Positions 25,953 to 33,781 of a stretch of DNA of 64,000 nt are shown here, one piece after another. Numbering within the stretch: position 1 is the first letter of the stretch; each line of letters opens with the position of its first letter. This stretch comes from an uncultured Prevotella sp. (GTDB taxonomy: Bacteria; Bacteroidota; Bacteroidia; Bacteroidales; Bacteroidaceae). The translations under genes and the position numbers were made by a program. The stretch is taken from positions 186,001-250,000 of the forward strand of contig ONBG01000001.1 in the NCBI GenBank assembly GCA_900316015.1, given 5' to 3'. Below the pieces are notes generated by a model. That model saw only the letters and a list, made by a program, of their open reading frames with translations, searched no databases and was not told the origin of the DNA.

Positions 25953-27035
25953 ATGGCAGAACAAGAAGTAACTTTAATGAAAGGCAACGAGGCGATTGCT
26001 AACGCTGCCATCCGCTGTGGTGCCGATGGGTTCTTTGGATATCCCATCACTCCACAAAGTGAGATTATAGAGACCTTGGCACTGCTCAAGCCTTGGGAGA
26101 CAACGGGAATGGTTGTCCTCCAGGCAGAGAGCGAAGTGGCTGCCATCAATATGGTTTATGGTGGCGCAGGTGCAGGGAAACGAGTATTGACCACATCGTC
26201 TTCACCGGGTGTCGCCTTGATGCAGGAGGGAATCTCTTACATGGCGGGATCTGAGATCCCAGGTGTCTTTGTTAACGTGCAGCGCGGTGGTCCTGGATTG
26301 GGAACCATCCAGCCGTCACAAAGTGATTATAACCAGGCTACACGAGGGGGCGGCAATGGCGACTATCATGTCATCGTGCTGGCACCGAACTCCGTACAGG
26401 AGATGGCAGACTTCGTGGACCTTGCCTTTGAACTGGCTTTCAAGTACCGGAATCCGGCCATGATCCTCAGCGATGGCGTGATCGGACAGATGATGGAAAA
26501 GGTGGTCTTGCCACCTTATAAGCCTCGGAAGACGGAGGAGGAGATCCGGAAACTTTATCCTTGGGCAACCATCGGGAGAACGAAGGATCGTGAGCCTAAT
26601 ATCCTTACGTCGCTGGAACTGAAACCGGAGGTCATGGAACAGCGTAACCTTCACCTGCAAGCTAAATACGAGCAGATCAAGAATACGGAGGTTCGCTATG
26701 AGACTCAGCAGTTAGACGATGCTGATTATATGATTGTGGCTTTCGGAAGCGCTGCTCGCATCACGCAAAAGGCGATGGAGATGGCACGCGAAGAGGGACT
26801 GAAGGTAGGTCTGTTCCGCCCGATCACCCTTTGGCCGTTCCCCAGTCAGCAGATTGTAGAGGCCGCACGGGGAAAGAAAGGCATCTTAGTGGTGGAGATC
26901 AATGCCGGTCAGATGGTAGATGATGTCTGCCTTGCCGTGAACGGGAGCCTTCCCGTAGAGCACTTCGGGCGCCTCGGGGGCATTGTCCCGGAGCCGGATG
27001 AAATTGTTAAAGCATTAAAGGAGAAATTACAATGA
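25953..27035 (+). CDS. vorB: 2-oxoacid:ferredoxin oxidoreductase alpha subunit (VorB type)
   Basis: 360 residues. It combines the pyrimidine-binding transketolase-like domain and domain II of the alpha subunit: 'FFGYPITPQSEIIETLALL' (about 24-42), 'QAESEVAAINMVYGGAGAGK', 'TSSSPGVALMQEGISYMAG', 'QRGGPGLGTIQPSQSDYNQA', then 'FRPITLWPFPSQQIVEAARG'. Oxidative decarboxylation of a 2-oxoacid to acyl-CoA with ferredoxin reduction is the family reaction; relatives are named for 2-oxoisovalerate or 2-oxoglutarate and the sequence does not decide. ATG 25953 is chosen because it directly follows the ferredoxin stop; a longer frame runs back into that gene. The stop overlaps the next ATG. Confidence 0.9.
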   Translation: MAEQEVTLMKGNEAIANAAIRCGADGFFGYPITPQSEIIETLALLKPWETTGMVVLQAESEVAAINMVYGGAGAGKRVLTTSSSPGVALMQEGISYMAGSEIPGVFVNVQRGGPGLGTIQPSQSDYNQATRGGGNGDYHVIVLAPNSVQEMADFVDLAFELAFKYRNPAMILSDGVIGQMMEKVVLPPYKPRKTEEEIRKLYPWATIGRTKDREPNILTSLELKPEVMEQRNLHLQAKYEQIKNTEVRYETQQLDDADYMIVAFGSAARITQKAMEMAREEGLKVGLFRPITLWPFPSQQIVEAARGKKGILVVEINAGQMVDDVCLAVNGSLPVEHFGRLGGIVPEPDEIVKALKEKLQ

Positions 27036-27799
27036 ACAATGATATCATAGCACCAGAGAACCTGGTATACAAGAAGCCGGACTTAATGAACGACACTGCA
27101 ATGCATTATTGCCCGGGTTGTTCGCACGGTGTGGTGCACAAGCTTGTCGCCGAGGTGATCGAAGAAATGGGTATGGAGGACAAAACCGTAGGGATTTGTC
27201 CCGTGGGCTGTGCCGTATTTGCCTATCGCTATTTGGACATTGACTGGCAAGAGGCCGCACATGGTCGTGCACCTGCTCTTGCAACAGCGATCAAACGGTT
27301 GTGGCCCGACCGGTTGGTCTTCACCTATCAGGGGGACGGCGACTTGGCATGTATTGGTGCCTGTGAAACCATTCATGCACTGAATAGGGGCGAGAATATC
27401 ACCATGATCTTTATCAACAATGCTATTTATGGCATGACGGGTGGACAGATGGCCCCGACCACCTTGTTGGGGCAGAAAACATCTACTTGTCCTTACGGAC
27501 GTGTTCCAGAACTGCATGGGTATCCCTTGAACATCACCGAACTGGCTTCTCACTTGCAGGGAACTTGTTATGTGACACGCCAGAGCGTGGAAACTGTCGC
27601 TGCCATCCGTCAGGCAAAGAAGGCCATTCGCAAAGCATTTGAGAATTCCATGAACAAAAGGGGATCTTCTCTCGTAGAAATCGTTTCCACTTGCAATAGC
27701 GGTTGGAAACTCTCTCCAGTGCAAGCCAATAAGTGGATGGAGGAATATATGTTCAAACAGTATCCAAAAGGAGATCTTAAAGACACGACGAAAGAATGA
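27032..27799 (+). CDS. 2-oxoacid:ferredoxin oxidoreductase beta (TPP) subunit
   Basis: 255 residues. This subunit binds thiamine diphosphate and the proximal Fe-S cluster: 'HYCPGCSHGVVHKLVAEVI' supplies CxxC ligands (about 28-31), 'VGICPVGCAVFAYRYLDID' a further Cys pair, and 'YQGDGDLACIGACETIHA' with 'IFINNAIYGMTGGQMAPTT' the TPP/Mg motif. It overlaps both neighbours through ATGA junctions, indicating co-translation into one complex. Confidence 0.93.
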   Translation: MNNDIIAPENLVYKKPDLMNDTAMHYCPGCSHGVVHKLVAEVIEEMGMEDKTVGICPVGCAVFAYRYLDIDWQEAAHGRAPALATAIKRLWPDRLVFTYQGDGDLACIGACETIHALNRGENITMIFINNAIYGMTGGQMAPTTLLGQKTSTCPYGRVPELHGYPLNITELASHLQGTCYVTRQSVETVAAIRQAKKAIRKAFENSMNKRGSSLVEIVSTCNSGWKLSPVQANKWMEEYMFKQYPKGDLKDTTKE

Positions 27800-28338
27800 A
27801 AAAGGAAATTATTATATCCGGGTTCGGAGGCCAGGGAGTTCTCTCCATGGGCAAGATCTTGGCTTACTCCGGACTGATGGAGGACAAGGAGGTAACGTGG
27901 ATGCCAGCTTATGGACCGGAACAGCGAGGTGGAACGGCTAACGTAACCGTCATCATCAGCGATGAACAAATCTCGTCGCCCATCCTCAGCCATTATGATG
28001 TGGCGATCGTCTTGAACCAGCCTTCATTGGATAAGTTCTGCCCGAAACTGAAGCCGGGTGGCATCCTGATCTATGATGGATATGGCATCGTCAACCCTCC
28101 CACACGGAAGGATATCACCATCTATCGTATTGACGCGATGGATAAGGCTGCCGAGATGAAGAATGCCAAGGTGTTCAACATGATCGTGCTGGGCGGATTG
28201 CTCAAAGTCTGCCCCGTAGTCAGCACGGAAGGACTGAATAAGGCACTCTACAAGACATTGCCGGAACGCCACCACGACATGATCCCATTGAACATGAAAG
28301 CCGTGGAAGAAGGAATGAATCTGATCAAGCAACAGTAG
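27796..28338 (+). CDS. 2-oxoacid:ferredoxin oxidoreductase gamma subunit
   Basis: 180 residues, pyruvate/ketoisovalerate oxidoreductase catalytic domain: 'IIISGFGGQGVLSMGKILAY' at the N-terminus, 'PAYGPEQRGGTANVTVIIS' and 'DVAIVLNQPSLDKF'. It completes the delta-alpha-beta-gamma set 25714-28338, an enzyme of anaerobic 2-oxoacid oxidation or reductive carboxylation. It is followed by a terminator at 28370. Confidence 0.93.
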   Translation: MKKEIIISGFGGQGVLSMGKILAYSGLMEDKEVTWMPAYGPEQRGGTANVTVIISDEQISSPILSHYDVAIVLNQPSLDKFCPKLKPGGILIYDGYGIVNPPTRKDITIYRIDAMDKAAEMKNAKVFNMIVLGGLLKVCPVVSTEGLNKALYKTLPERHHDMIPLNMKAVEEGMNLIKQQ

Positions 28339-28369
28339 ACTTGATTTTTTTATAACTCTCTAATTTGGA

Positions 28370-28400
28370 GGCCGGGCGCAGCGATTGCGACCGGCCTTTT
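28370..28400 (+). terminator. Terminator after the oxidoreductase operon
   Basis: Stem GGCCGG (28370-28375) / CCGGCC (28391-28396), with extra partial pairing inside, followed by TTTT. It opens the 305-bp gap that also holds repeat array B and the promoter at 28615. Confidence 0.75.
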
Positions 28401-28440
28401 CCCTTTCCATGAGAGGGCTGGAAAGGCATGAGGACAGAAC

Positions 28441-28528
28441 AAAAAGCAGGAGATGACCTTTCGCCTTGCAAAAGATAACCTTTCGCGAGACGGGAGATGA
28501 CCTTTTGGAAGGCAGGAGATGACCTTTC
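28441..28528 (-). repeat. 22-bp x 4 tandem array, locus B
   Basis: The same array type as at 1278, in opposite orientation. On the plus strand the core reads GATRACCT at 28452, 28474, 28496 and 28518, each exactly 22 bases apart. Read on the minus strand from 28528 the Y base is C, C, T, C, and units look like GAAAGGTCATCTCCTGCC. It is exactly four units and 88 bp. Open frames across it, whose translations repeat SSPAF and KVIS, are artefacts of the repeat. Confidence 0.9.
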
Positions 28529-28614
28529 GCAAAATGGTAGCCAAGCCCTTGAATTTGTATAAGAATCCACCTGTAATTTGATCCAAAATAATTGGAGATT
28601 TGAAGGATTTGTAT

Positions 28615-28622
28615 TACTTTTG
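28615..28622 (+). promoter_or_regulatory. -7 promoter box for the DUF4250 gene
   Basis: TACTTTTG followed by CA, 21 bases before the ATG at 28644. Confidence 0.65.
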
Positions 28623-28643
28623 CAAATATAAAATGTTGAAGAC

Positions 28644-28829
28644 ATGGACAGACTTCCGGAAAATGACATACCTATGTTAGTGAGTGCTATCAATTTCCTG
28701 TTGAGAGACGAGGTATTCGACAATCTCGATCAGGTTTGCTATTACTTTGACAAGGACAGGAAGCAACTGGAGGCAAAGATTGCAACTGGTGGCTTCCATT
28801 ATGATGAAAAGCAAAAGCGGTTTTGGTAA
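28644..28829 (+). CDS. DUF4250 domain protein
   Basis: 61 residues beginning MDRLPENDIPMLVSAINFLL and ending FHYDEKQKRFW. The pattern LPxDPxMLxSxxNxxLRD... and the terminal Tyr-Asp...FW match the short DUF4250 family of anaerobes. The fold is probably a small helical domain; function is unknown. It is followed after three bases by another small gene and seems to begin a four-gene unit ending in the GH51 enzyme. Confidence 0.8.
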   Translation: MDRLPENDIPMLVSAINFLLRDEVFDNLDQVCYYFDKDRKQLEAKIATGGFHYDEKQKRFW

Positions 28830-28832
28830 CAG

Positions 28833-29081
28833 ATGATGATCAACAAGCACAGTATCGAGGAAGCCTATTGCTTCTTCCACCAAAAGTATAGGGTATATTC
28901 AAGGTCAGATAATCCCGTCCAACGTGATGACATCGAATATGCCATCGCCTCTTATGCTAATGAGATGAACCGTGATCTCTATCGGGAGATAGCGGGAGAG
29001 AAGCCAGACTTCCTATATGATCATGCGTCTTTCTCGGATGATTTGTCAAATGCCGTGGACCAATTGGAAAAATTATTATAA
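28833..29081 (+). CDS. Conserved hypothetical protein
   Basis: 82 residues, acidic and helical in look, no signal peptide or membrane segment, Tyr-rich (for example 'YCFFHQKYRVYSRSDNPVQR'). I do not recognise a family. It lies three bases after the DUF4250 gene and one base before the M28 peptidase ATG, so it is co-transcribed and probably real. Two adjacent ATG codons at 28833 and 28836 leave the start uncertain by one residue. Confidence 0.7.
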   Translation: MMINKHSIEEAYCFFHQKYRVYSRSDNPVQRDDIEYAIASYANEMNRDLYREIAGEKPDFLYDHASFSDDLSNAVDQLEKLL

Positions 29082-29082
29082 G

Positions 29083-30117
29083 ATGAAGAGACTGATGTTA
29101 GGGGCGGTAGCCGTTTTTTTCCTGCTGATGCCTGCTATGGGAAGCAGTGTAAGGAAAATGAATGCCAAGCAGTTGTTGGCTGCGAAGGAAAAGGGAATGT
29201 ACACAATCAATGAGGATCGTGCCCGGGCCCATATTTATTTCTTGGCAAGTGATGAACTGGAAGGAAGGAAAGCCGGGGAGAATGGATCTCGCGTTGCCGC
29301 GCAGTATATAATCTCACAGTTGAGGCAGTTGGGAATCAAGCCCTTGAACGATGACTACTTGCAGCCTTTTGAGGCATGTAGCATGGAATGGCAGAAGAAG
29401 AAACGTTTCTATGTGGATGCTGATTCTATTGCCAAGCTGAAGCAAGGTACCCATCGTACCTTACATCTTCGGAATGTCCTTGCCATGATTCCCGGCAAGA
29501 AGACGGACGAATATGTCGTGGTGGGTGCCCATTACGACCATGTAGGGAAAGACCTGACGCTCGAAGGTGACCAGATCTACAACGGGGCAGACGACAATGC
29601 GTCGGGGACAAGTGCTGCCCTCCAGATCGCCAAGGCTTTCGTGGAGAGTGGCGTGCAACCGGAAAGGAATGTCATCATCGCCTTTTGGGACGGAGAGGAA
29701 CTCGGTGAGCTGGGATCGAAATATTTCGTTCAGACCTGTCCTTTCATTGGGCAGGTGAAGGGCTACCTGAACTTTGACATGATCGGTCGCAACAACAAGC
29801 CTGACCATCCCTCATACGTGGTCTATTTCTATACACAGGCGCATCCCGCGTTCGAGCAGTGGCTGCGGGGGGATATCCAGAAATATCATTTCAACCTCGA
29901 TCCTAATTACCGTGCTTGGGACAAGCCCATTGGAGGGAGCGACAACGGTTCGTTTGCCGTGAAGGACATTCCCATTATCTGGTACCATACAGATGGGCAT
30001 CCTGACTATCACCAGCCAGGGGACGAGGCTTCCAAGATCAACTACCCGAAGGTTGTGGACATCACGCGCGCTGCCTTCCTCAACGCATGGAACTTGGCTA
30101 ATATGGCAAGCTATTGA
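29083..30117 (+). CDS. Secreted M28 family zinc aminopeptidase
   Basis: 344 residues. A signal peptide (about 1-20, ending PAMGSS) leads to an M28 peptidase domain with the cocatalytic zinc ligands visible: 'VVGAHYDHVGKD' (His/Asp), 'GADDNASGTSAALQIA' (bridging Asp), 'FWDGEELGELGSKYF' (catalytic Glu and ligand Glu), 'NFDMIGRNN' (Asp) and 'WYHTDGHPDYHQPGDEASK' (His). It removes N-terminal residues from peptides in the periplasm or outside. ATG 29083 gives the signal peptide; a frame opening at 29017 overlaps the preceding gene. Confidence 0.9.
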   Translation: MKRLMLGAVAVFFLLMPAMGSSVRKMNAKQLLAAKEKGMYTINEDRARAHIYFLASDELEGRKAGENGSRVAAQYIISQLRQLGIKPLNDDYLQPFEACSMEWQKKKRFYVDADSIAKLKQGTHRTLHLRNVLAMIPGKKTDEYVVVGAHYDHVGKDLTLEGDQIYNGADDNASGTSAALQIAKAFVESGVQPERNVIIAFWDGEELGELGSKYFVQTCPFIGQVKGYLNFDMIGRNNKPDHPSYVVYFYTQAHPAFEQWLRGDIQKYHFNLDPNYRAWDKPIGGSDNGSFAVKDIPIIWYHTDGHPDYHQPGDEASKINYPKVVDITRAAFLNAWNLANMASY

Positions 30118-30159
30118 AAGACAAAAGCTACTTAATGATATTTACTAAAGCCTGAACAA

Positions 30160-32640
30160 ATGAAGAAAATACTGATTGCACTCACATCCCTTTGGATGAC
30201 AACATCCGCAATGGCAGACCAGGTCACGCCGGAATACACGATCCAAGGTAATGACACGACCTGCCAGATTTTTATCTATTCCCCGGGCGAGAAAGAAGGA
30301 TTGCACCTGGCTTTCCTGACGGATGACGACAGCTGGCATGATGTTGGGCAGCTGTGTTCCAGCGATTACGGTCCTTGGGGGAAGGAGAAAAAGATGTTTA
30401 CTCCCTATGTGATCCATGCCAATGACGGGACATGGAGAGCACTGTGGACGGTAAATGACAATGCCCCCTGCTTTGCCACGGCTTATAGTGAGGACTTGGT
30501 GACGTGGCGCCCGCAGGACTTCCCCCGCATGAAAGAGCGGGGATGCAAGGAGCCGATTGGCTTTGCCATGGAGGATGGCACCTTTGACATTTATTTCAAG
30601 ACCAGCCAAGGCAAGCGTTATGTCCATGCTTCCCATGACTTCCGGACATTCGAGGAAGCGGAGGAGCCAAGTACCATCGAGGATATCGCATGGCTGAGGG
30701 ACACGGCGACGGTCAGTGGTAAGGTGTATCAGGGCAATACGTTTGATGTACCCAAGATTCATTTGGATTATATTCGTCATTATTTTGACGTGTTGGCAGA
30801 GGATGCCCATATGAGTAAGGAGAGCTTCGATGATGATGAATCCCGTTTCTCTCAGCTTCCTTCCACCATAGAGGCAACCCTCCAGGTGGACATGACCCAT
30901 CAGAAACCCATCAGCGACCACCTCTTTGGTGTTTTCTTTGAAGATATTAGCTATGCTGCTGACGGCGGGCTGTATGCCGAGATGGTTCAAAACCGTGACT
31001 TTGAATATACTTCTGCCGACCATCGAGGATGGAAGGCTACGACAGCATGGCAGTCTGCGCATGGAATCGAGGTAGGAACAGACCATCCTTTGAGCGAGAA
31101 TAACCCGCATTACGCGACATTGTCGGTTGACACCTTATGGAATATAGGGTGGGATGGCATGCGCATTAGGCGAGGAGAGGGGTATGACTTCTCGTTTTAT
31201 GCCCGGAACATGGATGTAGACAAGCGGCAGATAGAAGTCGCGTTGATTGCGAAGGACTGTACGGTGGCAGCGTCCGGCAAGATCAAAGTGGTGGGGAAAG
31301 CTTGGACTAAGTATGATCTACCTTTGTGGGTGGATCCCAAGAAGAAAGAGAAGGCGTTGGATGGCGTGGACTTATCGCAGTGCCGACTGGCCGTAATCCC
31401 TTTGAAAAAGGGAGCGACGGCTGTTGATATGGTCAGTCTCTTTCCCCATGACACCTTCCTTGGACGGAAGAACGGGCTCCGGAAAGACCTGGCACAGGCA
31501 ATAGCCGACCTGCACCCGAAGTTCGTACGCTTTCCCGGAGGATGTATGAGTCATGGCCAAGGATTGGATAACATCTATCATTGGACAGAGAGTATCGGAC
31601 CGTTGCAGGACAGAAAGCCCGCCAAGAACATCTGGAATTACCACCAGACCCGTGGCTTGGGATTCTACGAATACTTCCAGTTCTGCGAGGATATTGGGGC
31701 AGAACCCTTGCCAGTCTTGGCAGCAGGAGTGCCCTGTCAGAACTCAGCGGCAGACAAGGACGGGTATGCAGGGCAACAGGGCGGTATCCCTATGAAGGAG
31801 ATGCCTGCTTATTGCGAGGAGATCTTGCATCTGATCGAATGGGCAAACGGTGACCCTTCCACCAACAAGTGGGCAAAGATGCGTGCCGATGCAGGGCATC
31901 CGGCTCCTTTCAACCTGAAATATATAGGTATAGGCAACGAGGATTTGGTCTCTACAGTCTTTGAGGAGCGCTACCTCATGATCTGCAAGGCTATTAAGGA
32001 AAAGTATCCCCAGATCACGGTGTGTGGTACAGTGGGACCCTTCCACGAGCCCTCGGCAGATTATTTGGAGGGATGGGCTTTCGCCAAGAAGCATCATCCA
32101 TATATCGATGAAGTCGATGAACATTATTATGAAAGCCCGGGTTGGTTCCTCCATCACCAAGATTATTATGACAACTATGACAGGAAAGGTCCCAAGGTTT
32201 ATTTAGGAGAGTACGCAGGCAACAGCAAGAACAAAACGTGGAATGCTCTTGCCGAAGGAATCTATTTGTGCAATGTGGAACGCAATGGAGACATCGTCGC
32301 CATGACCAGCTATGCCCCACTGCTCTGCCATCAAAACCATAAGAACTGGGATCCTGACATGATCTACTTCAATCAGGATACCCTTACGACCACACCTAAT
32401 TATGATATGCAGAAGTTCTTCTCAACTCATAGCGGCGACCGGTATGTCAATTCTACATTGGAGGCTGATCAGTCGGTGGCTTATCGGATCGGTACCAGTG
32501 TCGTGAAGGACAGTAAGAACGGTAAGACTTATCTGAAGGTGATCAATGCCTTGCCAAGAACCTTGAGGTTGAAGGTCGAGGGGACCTCCTTGGGCACGGT
32601 CACTGTACCGAAATATTCCTATCAGGTTTTTGAACTGTAG
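30160..32640 (+). CDS. GH51 alpha-L-arabinofuranosidase with N-terminal extension
   Basis: 826 residues with a signal peptide (about 1-19). Residues about 20-235 resemble a partial GH43-type propeller ('TAYSEDLVTWRPQDFPRMKE', 'YVHASHDFRTFEE'); this is a tentative reading. From about 245 ('HQKPISDHLFGVFFEDISYA') a GH51 enzyme follows, with a carbohydrate-binding-like insert, the (beta/alpha)8 barrel, acid/base Glu 594 in 'YIGIGNEDLV' and nucleophile Glu 684 in 'VYLGEYAGN', then a C-terminal beta domain. It should release arabinofuranose from arabinan or arabinoxylan in the periplasm. No SusCD or other arabinan genes are adjacent. It ends 22 bases from convergent cobS with no hairpin between. 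Confidence 0.9.
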   Translation: MKKILIALTSLWMTTSAMADQVTPEYTIQGNDTTCQIFIYSPGEKEGLHLAFLTDDDSWHDVGQLCSSDYGPWGKEKKMFTPYVIHANDGTWRALWTVNDNAPCFATAYSEDLVTWRPQDFPRMKERGCKEPIGFAMEDGTFDIYFKTSQGKRYVHASHDFRTFEEAEEPSTIEDIAWLRDTATVSGKVYQGNTFDVPKIHLDYIRHYFDVLAEDAHMSKESFDDDESRFSQLPSTIEATLQVDMTHQKPISDHLFGVFFEDISYAADGGLYAEMVQNRDFEYTSADHRGWKATTAWQSAHGIEVGTDHPLSENNPHYATLSVDTLWNIGWDGMRIRRGEGYDFSFYARNMDVDKRQIEVALIAKDCTVAASGKIKVVGKAWTKYDLPLWVDPKKKEKALDGVDLSQCRLAVIPLKKGATAVDMVSLFPHDTFLGRKNGLRKDLAQAIADLHPKFVRFPGGCMSHGQGLDNIYHWTESIGPLQDRKPAKNIWNYHQTRGLGFYEYFQFCEDIGAEPLPVLAAGVPCQNSAADKDGYAGQQGGIPMKEMPAYCEEILHLIEWANGDPSTNKWAKMRADAGHPAPFNLKYIGIGNEDLVSTVFEERYLMICKAIKEKYPQITVCGTVGPFHEPSADYLEGWAFAKKHHPYIDEVDEHYYESPGWFLHHQDYYDNYDRKGPKVYLGEYAGNSKNKTWNALAEGIYLCNVERNGDIVAMTSYAPLLCHQNHKNWDPDMIYFNQDTLTTTPNYDMQKFFSTHSGDRYVNSTLEADQSVAYRIGTSVVKDSKNGKTYLKVINALPRTLRLKVEGTSLGTVTVPKYSYQVFEL

Positions 32641-32662
32641 GAAAGGTGCCAGGGGTAAGACG

Positions 32663-33535
32663 CTATTGATAGTTAGATGCCATTTGCAGTATGTTGATCT
32701 GTTGGCTGATGTATACCGTGGCATAAAAGGCAAGTTCCGTGAGGAGAAACACAGCCCCCAGGCAATGGATATTATATCCATGCAATCTCTTGAGAAGAAG
32801 ATAATAAAGGAAATACATGACCAGCCCGGGAACGACTAATACTGCGAATGGTAATCCCACAGACCTCAGGATCCCGGCCTCCTCGGAAGTAGGATGGGCG
32901 AGAGGTCCCCATATGGTAAGAATCCATACGATGGCCATGGGAATACAGCCTTCTATGAAGAGAATGAATGATGAAGAAGTGCTCAGCTTCCGGAAAGCAA
33001 TCTCATCCTGGCTATTTGAAGGATTGGCAGCATGAGGGAGCATCATCGTCAGTTGAGCTGATAACATCTTACAGAAAGGATCAGCTGCAATGACGGTCAG
33101 GGCTGCTTGAAGCGGGTACATTCTATTCAAGGTCATCCATAATAAGAGAATATATAGTATGATCCCCACAATGCCAAAGGTTGAACTCTGATGGTCTTTC
33201 ATAGTCTCAGTTACGATCTTTCGTCCCGTTTCCCTTTGTCCCATGCCATTTAGGAACCTGATCAGCCCGTCCTCGTGGAGGCAACCTGTGATGAGAATCC
33301 TAACCGTGATGGCTAAGAGTATTGCAATACCAGGCAGTATGCCACTGCAAAAGAAGATGATGGTACCCATGATTAGTCCTGTTATCCATCCTGTCAGAGG
33401 CCAATGCTCAATAGCCGACTCATATGCTTCCCTTTTTGGAGAGAAAAAACGGCCTAAGGGAATGCGAGTGAAAAAGAGGAAGGCAGCTTGTATTCTCTCT
33501 TTCCATGAACTGTGATGAATGGGAATTTCAATCAT
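32663..33535 (-). CDS. cobS: Adenosylcobinamide-GDP ribazoletransferase
   Basis: 290-residue multi-pass membrane enzyme joining adenosylcobinamide-GDP with alpha-ribazole in the last stage of cobalamin synthesis. CobS marks are 'AAFLFFTRIPLGRFF' at the N-terminus, the metal-binding 'GCLHEDGLIRFLNGMGQRET' and 'ETMKDHQSSTFGIVG'. Usual members read LHxDGxxDxxDG; here the second acidic pair is replaced (IRFLNG), a divergence also possible in active Bacteroidetes enzymes. The start at 33535 is set by the -7 box at 33561-33568; an upstream frame to 33589 would cross it. No other cobalamin gene or cobalamin riboswitch is seen. Confidence 0.85.
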   Translation of the reverse strand: MIEIPIHHSSWKERIQAAFLFFTRIPLGRFFSPKREAYESAIEHWPLTGWITGLIMGTIIFFCSGILPGIAILLAITVRILITGCLHEDGLIRFLNGMGQRETGRKIVTETMKDHQSSTFGIVGIILYILLLWMTLNRMYPLQAALTVIAADPFCKMLSAQLTMMLPHAANPSNSQDEIAFRKLSTSSSFILFIEGCIPMAIVWILTIWGPLAHPTSEEAGILRSVGLPFAVLVVPGLVMYFLYYLLLKRLHGYNIHCLGAVFLLTELAFYATVYISQQINILQMASNYQ

Positions 33536-33560
33536 AATTAGTAAAGTTTCTAAAAGGATG

Positions 33561-33568
33561 CAAAGGTA
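33561..33568 (-). promoter_or_regulatory. -7 promoter box for cobS
   Basis: Minus strand TACCTTTG followed by CA, 25 bases before the ATG at 33535. Confidence 0.7.
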
Positions 33569-33717
33569 CAATAAAATGACAGAAAACAAAGAAGAAAAGG
33601 ATGAAAATCATGTTTCAGGGTGCCTGGAAAGCGGTTGGAAGTGTCCAATTTTAACTTTTTTATGCTTTAAAACATATCTTTCTTCCGAAAAATTTGGTAG
33701 TAATAAATATTTTAGTT

Positions 33718-33724
33718 TATTTTG
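33718..33724 (+). promoter_or_regulatory. Probable promoter of the first OmpA-like gene
   Basis: TATTTTG followed by CA is one base shorter than the -7 consensus, but a TTTG at 33693-33696 lies at -33 spacing. It is 57 bases before the ATG. Confidence 0.45.
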
Positions 33725-33781
33725 CACCCGGATAGAAGATAGAAAGTACATAAATAAAGTATAATTTTAATTTAGAGAGAC

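Noticed and set aside
28325-28723. Minus-strand open frames with repeated SSPAF/KVIS words
   Set aside because: The repeated words come from the 22-bp array read in successive frames (22 is not a multiple of 3); the frames overlap a terminator and a real gene.
32663-33568. Cobalamin riboswitch ahead of cobS
   Set aside because: Only about 25 bases lie between the -7 box and the ATG, too short for a cobalamin riboswitch.
33519-33764. Plus-strand open frame of 81 codons upstream of the first OmpA-like gene
   Set aside because: It overlaps the cobS start and promoter on the other strand and the OmpA promoter, with no recognisable product.
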